Below are positions 1-7,619 of a stretch of DNA of 64,000 nucleotides, piece by piece (within the stretch, counting starts at the first letter, position 1; every line of letters begins with the position of its first letter). The notes beneath the pieces are model-generated. The model made no database searches. It saw only the letters and a list, made by a program, of their open reading frames with translations, and had not been told where the DNA came from. The DNA is from RGIG4034 sp045576455 (GTDB lineage: Bacteria > Bacillota > Clostridia > Lachnospirales > Lachnospiraceae): contig JAZNGM010000007.1 in NCBI GenBank assembly GCA_045576455.1, positions 62,001 through 126,000 on the forward strand, written 5' to 3'. A program made the translations under genes and the position numbers.

Positions 1-66
1 ATCAACCAATATATATTTTGCATAGAAAGCAGAAAATAAAATTCTGTTTTTAGTTTATATTTACCC

Positions 67-93
67 TAAAGTAATCGAAAAAAATACCGATAA
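67..93 (+). promoter_or_regulatory. sigma28 (SigD) promoter of flgM
   Basis: TAAA at 67-70, a 15-base spacer and ACCGATAA at 86-93 match the flagellar sigma consensus TAAA-N15-GCCGATAA at all but one position. It lies about 57 bases upstream of the flgM start. The same pattern recurs before flaG and both flagellin genes, which supports the call. The rest of 1-150 shows no gene. Confidence 0.85.
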
Positions 94-150
94 ATAAAGT
101 GAATAACTAATTTAGTGACGTAGCATTATTCCAAGGAGGGAGGAATTTAT

Positions 151-429
151 ATGCGTATCGAACCTTATATACAGGTGCAGCAAGCATATCAGACAAAGAG
201 AAGTGACAAGAGTCAAAGTGCTTCCAAAACATCATTTGCTGACCAATTTCAAATCTCCAGCCTGGGAAAGGATATCCAGACTGCGAAACAGGCGGTGGCA
301 AACAGCTCCGATATCAGAGAAGATATGGTGGCTCCGCTCAGAGCTAAAGTTCAAAATGGAACATATAACGTAAGTTCTGAAGATTTTGCCTCAAAGTTAA
401 TTGAGAAATACGATCAACTTAAATTTTAA
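151..429 (+). CDS. flgM: Anti-sigma28 factor FlgM
   Basis: FlgM holds the flagellar sigma factor inactive in the cytoplasm until the hook is complete and FlgM is exported. The 92-residue product has the usual length, a polar disordered N-terminal half and a C-terminal half with the FlgM pattern of short helices (SSDIREDMVAPLRAKVQNGTY, then an SSEDFASKLIEKY-type ending). The start at 151 has a strong AAGGAGGGAGG site at 133-143. It is the first gene of the flagellar cluster and has its own sigma28 promoter, giving the usual feedback loop in which sigma28 drives its own inhibitor. Family assignment is from length, C-terminal pattern and context. Confidence 0.88.
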   Translation: MRIEPYIQVQQAYQTKRSDKSQSASKTSFADQFQISSLGKDIQTAKQAVANSSDIREDMVAPLRAKVQNGTYNVSSEDFASKLIEKYDQLKF

Positions 430-493
430 GTAGTACGTTCTTTAACACGGGTCGATGGAAACGGCAGTGGCAGAGAACGGGTATTGGATTAAG

Positions 494-528
494 GTATAAG
501 CTCCTGTAAGGAAAGCAGGAACTTATAC
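494..528 (+). promoter_or_regulatory. Stem-loop with AAGGA loop before flgN
   Basis: GTATAAGCTCCTG (494-506) pairs with CAGGAACTTATAC (516-528) with one mismatch, leaving a 9-base loop TAAGGAAAG. There is no T-run, so it is unlikely to be a terminator. A GGA in a hairpin loop is the shape CsrA binds, so it may be a CsrA site or an RNA stability element ahead of flgN. Function is inferred. Confidence 0.4.
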
Positions 529-553
529 AAGAAACATGAAAGAGGGAAGTACA

Positions 554-1072
554 GTGGCAAGCTTAATGGAAAATCTGATTGATGTTTTGAATAAGGTGAA
601 TTCAGAATATGCCATACTGCTGGAACTTTCACGCAAGAAAACTTCGATTATCGTAGAAGGTAATCTCGAAGAGCTTAACAAAATCACGGATGAAGAACAA
701 ATCGTTGTGAACAGGATTAATCGTCTTGAGGAACAGAGAAAGACTGTACTCGATGATATCGCCAACGTTATCAACAAGGATGTTGAAATTTTAAAACTGG
801 ATAACGTAATTGCTATGCTGAAGGGCCAACCGACTGAACAGAAGAAATTGTCGGAGGTTCATGACAATCTGAAAACAACAGTGCGGGATCTCAAGCTTGT
901 CAATGAGAATAACCGCAAATTGTTGGAATCATCATTGGAGATGATCGGATTTGAAATGAATTTGGTTCAAGCGTTCAGAACCGCACCGGAAACGGCTAAC
1001 TATACAAGAGGAGCATTGAATTCGGGATATACAATGGGTACGACACCTTCCGGTTTTGACGCGAAGCAGTAA
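554..1072 (+). CDS. flgN: FlgN-type export chaperone
   Basis: FlgN binds FlgK and FlgL in the cytoplasm and delivers them to the flagellar export gate. The protein is almost wholly alpha-helical with heptad-like charged stretches, about 172 residues, and the N-terminal pattern of a short hydrophobic helix followed by a long helix (NLEELNKITDEEQ) typical of FlgN. The next two genes encode its expected clients FlgK. I prefer the GTG start at 554, which has AGAGGGAAG at 541-549; an in-frame ATG at 536 would add six residues but has no good ribosome binding site. FlgN and FliT families look alike, so the subfamily rests partly on position. Confidence 0.82.
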   Translation: MASLMENLIDVLNKVNSEYAILLELSRKKTSIIVEGNLEELNKITDEEQIVVNRINRLEEQRKTVLDDIANVINKDVEILKLDNVIAMLKGQPTEQKKLSEVHDNLKTTVRDLKLVNENNRKLLESSLEMIGFEMNLVQAFRTAPETANYTRGALNSGYTMGTTPSGFDAKQ

Positions 1073-1093
1073 GCTCGCATGTGAGGTGATATT

Positions 1094-2773
1094 ATGCCAT
1101 TGATGGGTAGTCTTTATATTGGAACTTCAGGTCTTCAGACCTCTCAGAATACATTAAACACAACAGCACACAATTTATCTAATCTTGATACCAAAGGATA
1201 CGTGCGTCAGCAGGCATTACTTGGTACATCTATTTACAATACAATTCGTATTGACACCAAAGCCGTTGCCAATCAACAGGTGGGTTCCGGTGTTATTTAC
1301 TCCAAGGTAAGACAGGTAAGAGATGAATTTTTGGATCAGACATATCGCCGCGAATCAGGTCGCAGCGCTTTTTATGATGTTTCTTTACAAACGATTGAAC
1401 ATATGGAAGGCTTACTTGGAGAATTGGAAGATTCATCTTTCTCAAACAGTTTGGATAACCTTTGGACGGCGGTCCAGGAACTTGCAAAGAATCCTGCAAG
1501 CAGTACGATACAGACACTTTTGGTACAGCGTTCTTCACAATTTATAAGCCGTGCACAGTCTGTATATCAGGGATTAAGTGATTTCCAGGATAACCTTAAT
1601 GAAAAAATCGGAAATGACATAACAAGAATTAATGACATAGGTGCTTCCATAAAGCAGCTTAACGATGCTATACGAGGTATTGAAGCGGCTGGTGTGGAAT
1701 CAGCGAATGACTTAAGAGACACACGTAATTCTTTGGTAGATGAGCTTTCGTGCCTGGCAAATATATCTTATGAAAATGATGTGTTTGGTAATGTTTGTAT
1801 TAAGATAGAAGGAACCGATTTTGTAACAACAGCGGATTCTTATAAAATTGGTCTTCATGCAGATGAGTCAACAGGATTCTATACCCCTTATTGGACACAT
1901 TGTGCAACTTATTCAGTGGGAGCAGACGGCAATAAACATTTGAATCTGGATGGCTGCCGGGTATTTAATCTTGACAGGGTTATATCTTCCGAAACAGATA
2001 CAGATATCGGAGGAGTAAAATCCACACTTCTTGCAAGGGGTGAAAAAAGAGCAAACTATACGGACTTACAGGATAAGAACCATTACGATAAAAATATATC
2101 AAAATCTATTCTGATGAATATTCAGGCAGAATTTGACCAACTGATACATGGCGTGGTTACATCCATGAATAAAGTGCTTGAGAATGCATCGGACCCTGCG
2201 AACGGTTATCTTTGTAATCCGGACGGAAGCCCACTTCAGTTATTTACCAAAATAACCACCAATGCATATGAATACGACGGTACTAAATGGAATTATGTTG
2301 AAGAAGATAAACTGGATCCATCCAATCCGGACTATAAAGTAAAAACAGAGTTTTTGTATTCGACAATGAATATACATGTAAATCCGGAGCTTATTAAGCA
2401 GCCAACATTACTTTATTTTGTAAAACCGGATGGCTCTGAGGATTTTCAAACGGCAGCAAATCTTGCGGCAGAATTTGAAAAAGAAAATTACATATTAAAT
2501 CCAAATCTTAAAACGGAATGTAATTTTGTTGATTACTATTCAAATCTTGTTTCGCAGGTGGCAAATACCGGGTCTGTCATGGCAAGTATTTGCGCAAGCC
2601 AGGACAACACCGTGGAACAAACGGATGCTGCAAGGGAACAGATTATGGGTGTTTCTTCGGAAGAAGAATTGTCTAATATGATTAAGTTCCAGAATGCATA
2701 TAACGCATCCAGCCGATACATAAATGTTATAGATGAAATGTTAGAACATATTCTCAGTACGCTGGGAGCATAG
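1094..2773 (+). CDS. flgK: Flagellar hook-associated protein 1 (first copy)
   Basis: FlgK forms the first junction ring between hook and filament. The N-terminal rod-type motif lies at residues 8-37 (GTSGLQTSQNTLNTTAHNLS, then NLDTKGYVRQ). The C-terminal helix, with FQNAYNASSRYINVIDEMLE, is the other half of the D0/D1 coiled coil. The length of 559 residues is normal. It starts at ATG 1094 after GAGGTG, and 33 bases separate it from a second flgK. The central domain (about 230-480) differs from that of the second copy. It is probably co-transcribed with flgN through flgL. Confidence 0.93.
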   Translation: MPLMGSLYIGTSGLQTSQNTLNTTAHNLSNLDTKGYVRQQALLGTSIYNTIRIDTKAVANQQVGSGVIYSKVRQVRDEFLDQTYRRESGRSAFYDVSLQTIEHMEGLLGELEDSSFSNSLDNLWTAVQELAKNPASSTIQTLLVQRSSQFISRAQSVYQGLSDFQDNLNEKIGNDITRINDIGASIKQLNDAIRGIEAAGVESANDLRDTRNSLVDELSCLANISYENDVFGNVCIKIEGTDFVTTADSYKIGLHADESTGFYTPYWTHCATYSVGADGNKHLNLDGCRVFNLDRVISSETDTDIGGVKSTLLARGEKRANYTDLQDKNHYDKNISKSILMNIQAEFDQLIHGVVTSMNKVLENASDPANGYLCNPDGSPLQLFTKITTNAYEYDGTKWNYVEEDKLDPSNPDYKVKTEFLYSTMNIHVNPELIKQPTLLYFVKPDGSEDFQTAANLAAEFEKENYILNPNLKTECNFVDYYSNLVSQVANTGSVMASICASQDNTVEQTDAAREQIMGVSSEEELSNMIKFQNAYNASSRYINVIDEMLEHILSTLGA

Positions 2774-2806
2774 ATTAGAATAATTTGAAGAAAGGAGATA
2801 TCTGTT

Positions 2807-4723
2807 ATGCCATCAACATTTTTTGGATTAAATACAGCTTATACAGGCTTGCTTGCATCAAATGCAGCGCTTAATACGACCGCTAATAACATATCAAATG
2901 TTGACACCAAGGGATACAGCAGACAGAAGGTGGTTCAGCAGGCAGCAGATGCCCTTCGTACTTTTACTACTTACGGATGTGCCGGAGCCGGTGTTGATAC
3001 CATTGCTATTGAACGTATACGGGATGAATTTTATGATGTAAGATATTGGGAGAATAATTCAAGCCTCGGTATGGTGGAAAGCAAACGTTATTATTATGAT
3101 TTGTTTGAAGATTATTTTGCAGATGATACAACAACCAAAGGTTTCAGTACTATTTTTAATGAAATGTACAACTCGCTGGAAGAATTGAGAAAAGATGCGG
3201 GAAGTGAGACTACTAAAACGAACTTTTTTGGTTTTGCCAATAATCTGGTGCAGTATTTTAAAGATATTTCCGATAATTTAAAAAAGAGCCAGCAGGATGT
3301 CAATGCAGAAATTGAGGTTCAGGTTGATGCCATTAATTCTATTGCAGAACAGATTGCTACTTTTAATAAACAGATAAATACCATAGAAATGTCCGGCGGA
3401 AATGCTAATGAATTAAGAGACCAGCGCGCAGTGCTTTTGGATGACTTATCCAAGATTGTTGCGGTTGAGACAAAAGAAGTTCCGATTTACGATGTTAACA
3501 ACCCGGACCGTTTGACCGGCGGATATAATTTCCAGGTGTTTATTGCGGGCGGCGATACGCTGGTAAACGGTAATGCATACTATTCGCTTAATTGCGTGGC
3601 ACGTGAATCGGATGAAAGAGTGTACCAGTCGGACGCAGATGGTTTGTATGATATTTATTGGTCTAACGGCAACAGATTCAGCCTTACTAATCCGAGTATG
3701 GGCGGAAAGATGCAGGGACTTATCGAAGTAAGAGATGGCAATAACGGAGCGTACTTTAACGGAACGATTACCGGTGTCGGAACAACCCGTATTGACGGAA
3801 AACCGTATGATACGGTGACGGTTGCAGTGACGGCTGATTACTTAAAAGATATTACGAGATGTACGCTTTCTGATACGGGTGGTGTTATTAATCTGGGAAA
3901 CCAGAGATATAAATATGATAGCTGGTCTTTTGATTATGATGTTACGACGGACAGTTATTCCTATACCTTTACAATGAGTGATGACAATGAACGGGCAGTC
4001 TCATCAGACAGAATTAACAAGACGGCATCAGTAGGTAATTCCCAGTATTTCCAGGGCGTACCGTATTATCAGGAACAGGCCAATGAATTTTTGAGGAATT
4101 TCTCAAAAGCCTTTAATGATATTCTTACACAAAAAGGCAGTGTGGATGAGTACGGTAATCCGGCACAGATGTTTTTCCTTGCAGATAAGATAGCAGAAAG
4201 CGGACAGTTTACTTTTGGACAGTCTTATACAACACAGGCTGATCCGGATGGAGATGGCGTTTTTGAAAATGTTTCTTACTCTATAAAGAGTACGGATGAC
4301 AGTTACTTCAGAATGACGGCATCCAATTTCTCTATCAATGAAGCTATACTTCGGGATCCCCGGTTGTTTGCAACACATACCGGAGCAACGAGCGGTCAGG
4401 ATGCATACGATGTACTGGATGACTTATTGGATCTTGAAACCAATAAAGACCGTATGACTTTCAGAGGATGTTCTTCAAGTGAATTCCTGCAGTGTATTTT
4501 ATCAGACGTCGGTCTGGTGGCAAATCAGGTTAAAACACAGGTTGGAACATATGAAAAAATAGGCCTGACGGTAGATAACATGCGTGTATCCATATCGGGT
4601 GTTGATGAAGATGAAGAAGCGGTTGACCTTGTTAAATATCAGAATGCTTATAATCTTGCATCTAAAATGATTCAGACTTTAACGGAATGCTATGACCGTT
4701 TGATTTTACAGACAGGTGTATAA
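2807..4723 (+). CDS. flgK: Flagellar hook-associated protein 1 (second copy)
   Basis: This is a second FlgK-family protein, 638 residues. The N-terminal motif is clear (LNTTANNISNVDTKGYSRQK at about residues 22-41) and the C-terminal helix reads VDLVKYQNAYNLASKMIQTL. The middle (about 240-480) is larger than in the first copy and of different sequence, so the two are diverged paralogues and not a recent duplication. It has AAAGGAGATATC before ATG 2807. Both could occupy the hook-filament junction, or one could be specialised to one of the two flagellins; the sequence does not say which. Confidence 0.92.
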   Translation: MPSTFFGLNTAYTGLLASNAALNTTANNISNVDTKGYSRQKVVQQAADALRTFTTYGCAGAGVDTIAIERIRDEFYDVRYWENNSSLGMVESKRYYYDLFEDYFADDTTTKGFSTIFNEMYNSLEELRKDAGSETTKTNFFGFANNLVQYFKDISDNLKKSQQDVNAEIEVQVDAINSIAEQIATFNKQINTIEMSGGNANELRDQRAVLLDDLSKIVAVETKEVPIYDVNNPDRLTGGYNFQVFIAGGDTLVNGNAYYSLNCVARESDERVYQSDADGLYDIYWSNGNRFSLTNPSMGGKMQGLIEVRDGNNGAYFNGTITGVGTTRIDGKPYDTVTVAVTADYLKDITRCTLSDTGGVINLGNQRYKYDSWSFDYDVTTDSYSYTFTMSDDNERAVSSDRINKTASVGNSQYFQGVPYYQEQANEFLRNFSKAFNDILTQKGSVDEYGNPAQMFFLADKIAESGQFTFGQSYTTQADPDGDGVFENVSYSIKSTDDSYFRMTASNFSINEAILRDPRLFATHTGATSGQDAYDVLDDLLDLETNKDRMTFRGCSSSEFLQCILSDVGLVANQVKTQVGTYEKIGLTVDNMRVSISGVDEDEEAVDLVKYQNAYNLASKMIQTLTECYDRLILQTGV

Positions 4724-4751
4724 TAGCAAATAATTAACGGGAGGTAGTCAT

Positions 4752-6281
4752 ATGCGTATTACAAACAGAATTATTACCAATAATTCCCTTTCCAATATAA
4801 ATAGAGTTAAAACAACGCAGGACAAGCTCAATGTAATGATGGCAACCGGTAAAAAAATAACAAAACCATCAGATGATCCGGTTGTAGCAATACGTGCACT
4901 CAGACTTCGCAGCGGTTCCAGCAAAATTGACCAGTATTATGAAAAGAACACAAAAGATGCTGAGGCGTGGATGAAGGTTACGGACACGACGCTTCATACG
5001 GTGTCAGAGGTTCTTGAAGATATGCTTGAACAGGTTGGCAAAGGTACAAGCGATACCATGGCAACTTCCGAGAGAAAGACTATAACGGAGTATCTTACTT
5101 CGCTTGCTAAAGAAATTTACGATAATGGCGATGCGGATTATGCAGACAGATATATTTTTACCGGATACAGAACGGACGTACCGTTGACTTTTGACCGGGC
5201 TACGGATCTTAAGTATACGATTACGGAACAGCTTGATAAGAGTGCTGTTGATACCATGCAACATGTATTTATGGACGATCTTATGAGTTTTACTACTGAA
5301 AATTATGATTCGCTTACTGCTTCCGAACAGAATATAGAAGTAAGTGATGTGCATAGGATTCAGCTTGCGTATTCTGCGATTGATTCAGGTGTTGCGCCAC
5401 AGATTAGTTATTATGATGAAACCGGTGCACTTAATACAGTTACCGCCAATATTACCATGTTGGGAACCGGTGCTGATCCTTATGTGAATGTTGCGGATGA
5501 TGGTGTTAACTTCATACCGGAAACCGGAGAATTGATTATTGGTAAAGATTTGTATACCAAGCTTATGAATACGAAGGATAATCCTGCTACAACAGATATA
5601 GATGAAGGAGAACTCCGGATAGAATATGAGAAGTCTTCATGGGCGGACGGAGATTTAAGACCGGAACACTATTTTTATTGTAAAACGACCGATGCCGAAG
5701 GCCGTGAGATAGTATATAATGAAGAATATCTTGTGGGCGCCGGAAGACAGATTATCGAATATGATACCGGTGCGAACCAGTCTATTCAGATTAATACACT
5801 GGCAGATGAGTGTTTTACGCATGATATAGGAAGACTGGTATATGATCTTAATAATGCCACGGAAGAACTTGCGACGATTGACGATATCGTATTGAAACTT
5901 GAAAAGATTGTTGCGACGGAAGGGCTTGCGGCAGCAGACGTTGTAGTTGCGGAAGATAAACTTAATGCGGCTAAGAAGGCACAGGCGCTTCAGCGCGATA
6001 AGGTGCAGAAAATGTTTGATGCATCTAAAACGGCAGTGCAGGGATTTATGGAACGTACCAGTCTCGCAAGTACAAATTGCGGTAGCCGTGAAAGCCGCTT
6101 GGCATTGATACAGAACCGGTTATCCGATCAGCAGACAACGATGGATAATCTTGTCAGTGAAAATGAAGACTGTGATGAAACAGAAGTTGCCATAGAGCTT
6201 GCGGGAGCTAAGCTTTCTTATGAAGCGGCATTGATGGCGACGAGTAAAATTACGCAGACAACATTGCTTGATTATATTTAG
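4752..6281 (+). CDS. flgL: Flagellar hook-associated protein 3
   Basis: FlgL forms the second hook-filament junction ring. The N-terminus has the flagellin/FlgL D0-D1 pattern (MRITNRIITNNSLSNINR, then GKKITKPSDDPVVAIRAL at about 34-51). The C-terminal helix includes a SCRESRL-like NCGSRESRLALIQNRL stretch and ends in LMATSKITQTTLLDYI. At 509 residues it is much longer than the roughly 300 usual for FlgL; the extra length lies in the central region (about 170-400). GGGAGG precedes ATG 4752. It is followed by fliW, the normal order in Bacillota. Confidence 0.93.
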   Translation: MRITNRIITNNSLSNINRVKTTQDKLNVMMATGKKITKPSDDPVVAIRALRLRSGSSKIDQYYEKNTKDAEAWMKVTDTTLHTVSEVLEDMLEQVGKGTSDTMATSERKTITEYLTSLAKEIYDNGDADYADRYIFTGYRTDVPLTFDRATDLKYTITEQLDKSAVDTMQHVFMDDLMSFTTENYDSLTASEQNIEVSDVHRIQLAYSAIDSGVAPQISYYDETGALNTVTANITMLGTGADPYVNVADDGVNFIPETGELIIGKDLYTKLMNTKDNPATTDIDEGELRIEYEKSSWADGDLRPEHYFYCKTTDAEGREIVYNEEYLVGAGRQIIEYDTGANQSIQINTLADECFTHDIGRLVYDLNNATEELATIDDIVLKLEKIVATEGLAAADVVVAEDKLNAAKKAQALQRDKVQKMFDASKTAVQGFMERTSLASTNCGSRESRLALIQNRLSDQQTTMDNLVSENEDCDETEVAIELAGAKLSYEAALMATSKITQTTLLDYI

Positions 6282-6313
6282 AAGGTATTAAATAAATTCA
6301 TGGAGGAATAATA

Positions 6314-6796
6314 ATGTACGCAAAGACGAAAAATTTTGGTGAAATTAATATTGATGATGATAAGATCATCACTTTTGAAAACGGAATCATCGGTTTTCCT
6401 GAGCTAAAGGAATTTGCGCTGATTCATAATGAGGAAAGAGGCGCAGGAAGCAGTATTAAATGGTTACAGTCAATGAATAATGCGGATTTTGCCCTGCCGG
6501 TAATGGACCCGCTTATTGTGGATGCTGCTTATAATCCGGAGGTGGATGATGAATTGTTAAAACCACTCGGAGGACTGGATGCTGAGGCATTGCTTGTTTT
6601 GGTTACTGTTACGGTGCCGAAGCAGATGAAAGATATTTCTGTAAATATGAAGGCTCCGATTGTAATTAATGCAAGTACCAGAAAAGCGGTTCAGATAATT
6701 GTAGACGGAGACGAATACAAAGTGAAAACTCCGATATATGAGACTCTTCAGATGAAAAAAGCTGAAGGAAAAGTAGATGCACAGGGAGGTGTTTAA
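6314..6796 (+). CDS. fliW: Flagellar assembly factor FliW
   Basis: FliW binds either flagellin or CsrA. When flagellin is exported, freed FliW sequesters CsrA and lifts its block on flagellin mRNA. The 160-residue product has the FliW features ITFENGIIGFPELKEFAL near residue 20 and LVLVTVTVPKQMKDISVNM near residue 95-113, and ends with the usual polar tail. The stop is immediately followed by the csrA start with no spacer, so the two are translationally coupled, as is usual for this partner-switch pair. Confidence 0.95.
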   Translation: MYAKTKNFGEINIDDDKIITFENGIIGFPELKEFALIHNEERGAGSSIKWLQSMNNADFALPVMDPLIVDAAYNPEVDDELLKPLGGLDAEALLVLVTVTVPKQMKDISVNMKAPIVINASTRKAVQIIVDGDEYKVKTPIYETLQMKKAEGKVDAQGGV

Positions 6797-7021
6797 ATGC
6801 TTGCTCTTTCAAGAAAAAAGAATGAAGCGCTGGTTATTAACAATAATATAGAAATTACAGTGCTTGAGGTTAAGGGAGAACAAGTAAAACTTGGCATCTC
6901 CGCACCGAAGGAAGTACCGGTATATAGAAAAGAAGTTTATGTACAAATTCAGGAAGCTAACAAAGAAGCGATGGCAGTGGAATCGGTGGATGAAATTAAT
7001 GCATTCTTGAGCGGACTATAA
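6797..7021 (+). CDS. csrA: Carbon storage regulator CsrA
   Basis: CsrA is a dimeric RNA-binding repressor of translation that recognises AGGA in hairpin loops. The 74 residues start with MLALSRKKNEAL and keep the key RNA contacts L4, R6 and R44 (VYRKEVY). The C-terminal tail after residue 55 is the extension to which FliW binds in Bacillota. The gene starts directly after the fliW stop. Likely targets in this window are the two flagellin leaders at 11132-11163 and 12252-12283. A strong terminator follows. Confidence 0.96.
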   Translation: MLALSRKKNEALVINNNIEITVLEVKGEQVKLGISAPKEVPVYRKEVYVQIQEANKEAMAVESVDEINAFLSGL

Positions 7022-7030
7022 TGTGTTTGG

Positions 7031-7069
7031 AAAAATGTTTATACAAGCTATAAACATTTTTTCTTTTTT
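7031..7069 (+). terminator. Terminator after csrA
   Basis: AAAAATGTTTATA (7031-7043) and TATAAACATTTTT (7049-7061) form a 13-bp stem with loop CAAGC, followed by TCTTTTTTT. It ends the flgM-to-csrA unit. Its right arm contains the -35 element of the flaG promoter. Confidence 0.85.
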
Positions 7070-7078
7070 TACCGATAT
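7051..7078 (+). promoter_or_regulatory. sigma28 promoter of flaG
   Basis: TAAA at 7051-7054 and ACCGATAT at 7071-7078 fit the flagellar sigma consensus with a 16-base spacer, one more than the optimum. It sits 80 bases before flaG and overlaps the csrA terminator. Confidence 0.7.
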
Positions 7079-7158
7079 ACTTACTAGAAAACCAGCTAAC
7101 TCCCGCATGACGGGAAATATTCCGGGAAACCGGGAGGATATCACACGGAGGTGATGAC

Positions 7159-7554
7159 ATGATAGTAGATTCAATAAGTGGCGTAACAGGTTATCAGCAG
7201 GGAACGGTGAAACCGGCGCCAACAGTACAGGCAACAGAATTCAAGGATGAATCTGTAGGAACAATTCCAATGACCGATGTTAAGATTTCAAATGCACCGG
7301 AAATGGGTAGCGGTTCAGAAGATTTTGAACAACCGACCTTAGAACAGATGAAAAAAGCGGTTGATTCTATTAATAAGAAAGCGAATAATTCTACAGTACA
7401 ATTCGGCATTCATGAAGAAACCAATCGTATTACCGTTAAGATTGTAGACAAGGAAACTAAAAAGGTAATTAAGGAAGTACCTGCTGAAAAGACATTGGAT
7501 ATGATTGCAAAAGCATGGGAACTTGCAGGAATTCTTGTCGATGAAAAGAGATAA
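7159..7554 (+). CDS. flaG: FlaG family protein
   Basis: FlaG proteins are small cytoplasmic or filament-associated proteins, encoded next to fliD, that affect filament length. This one has 131 residues: a low-complexity N-terminal 60, then the FlaG core with TLEQMKKAVDSINKK, VQFGIHEETNRITVKIVDK and a VIKEVPAEKTLDMIAKAWE ending. The start has GGAGGTGATGAC upstream. It sits 65 bases before fliD with its own sigma28 promoter, so flaG-fliD-fliS probably form one sigma28-driven unit. Confidence 0.9.
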   Translation: MIVDSISGVTGYQQGTVKPAPTVQATEFKDESVGTIPMTDVKISNAPEMGSGSEDFEQPTLEQMKKAVDSINKKANNSTVQFGIHEETNRITVKIVDKETKKVIKEVPAEKTLDMIAKAWELAGILVDEKR

Positions 7555-7619
7555 TTGTATTAATACGGAAACTGATGATTACAGCTTAGCCCTATAATCC
7601 GGGCATGAATGGAGGCAAT

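Noticed and set aside
5004..5354. Long minus-strand frame inside flgL (116 codons), and similar long antisense frames such as 34390-34983 and 52227-52649
   Set aside because: They lie fully opposite well-supported genes, lack ribosome sites and give no protein-like sequence.
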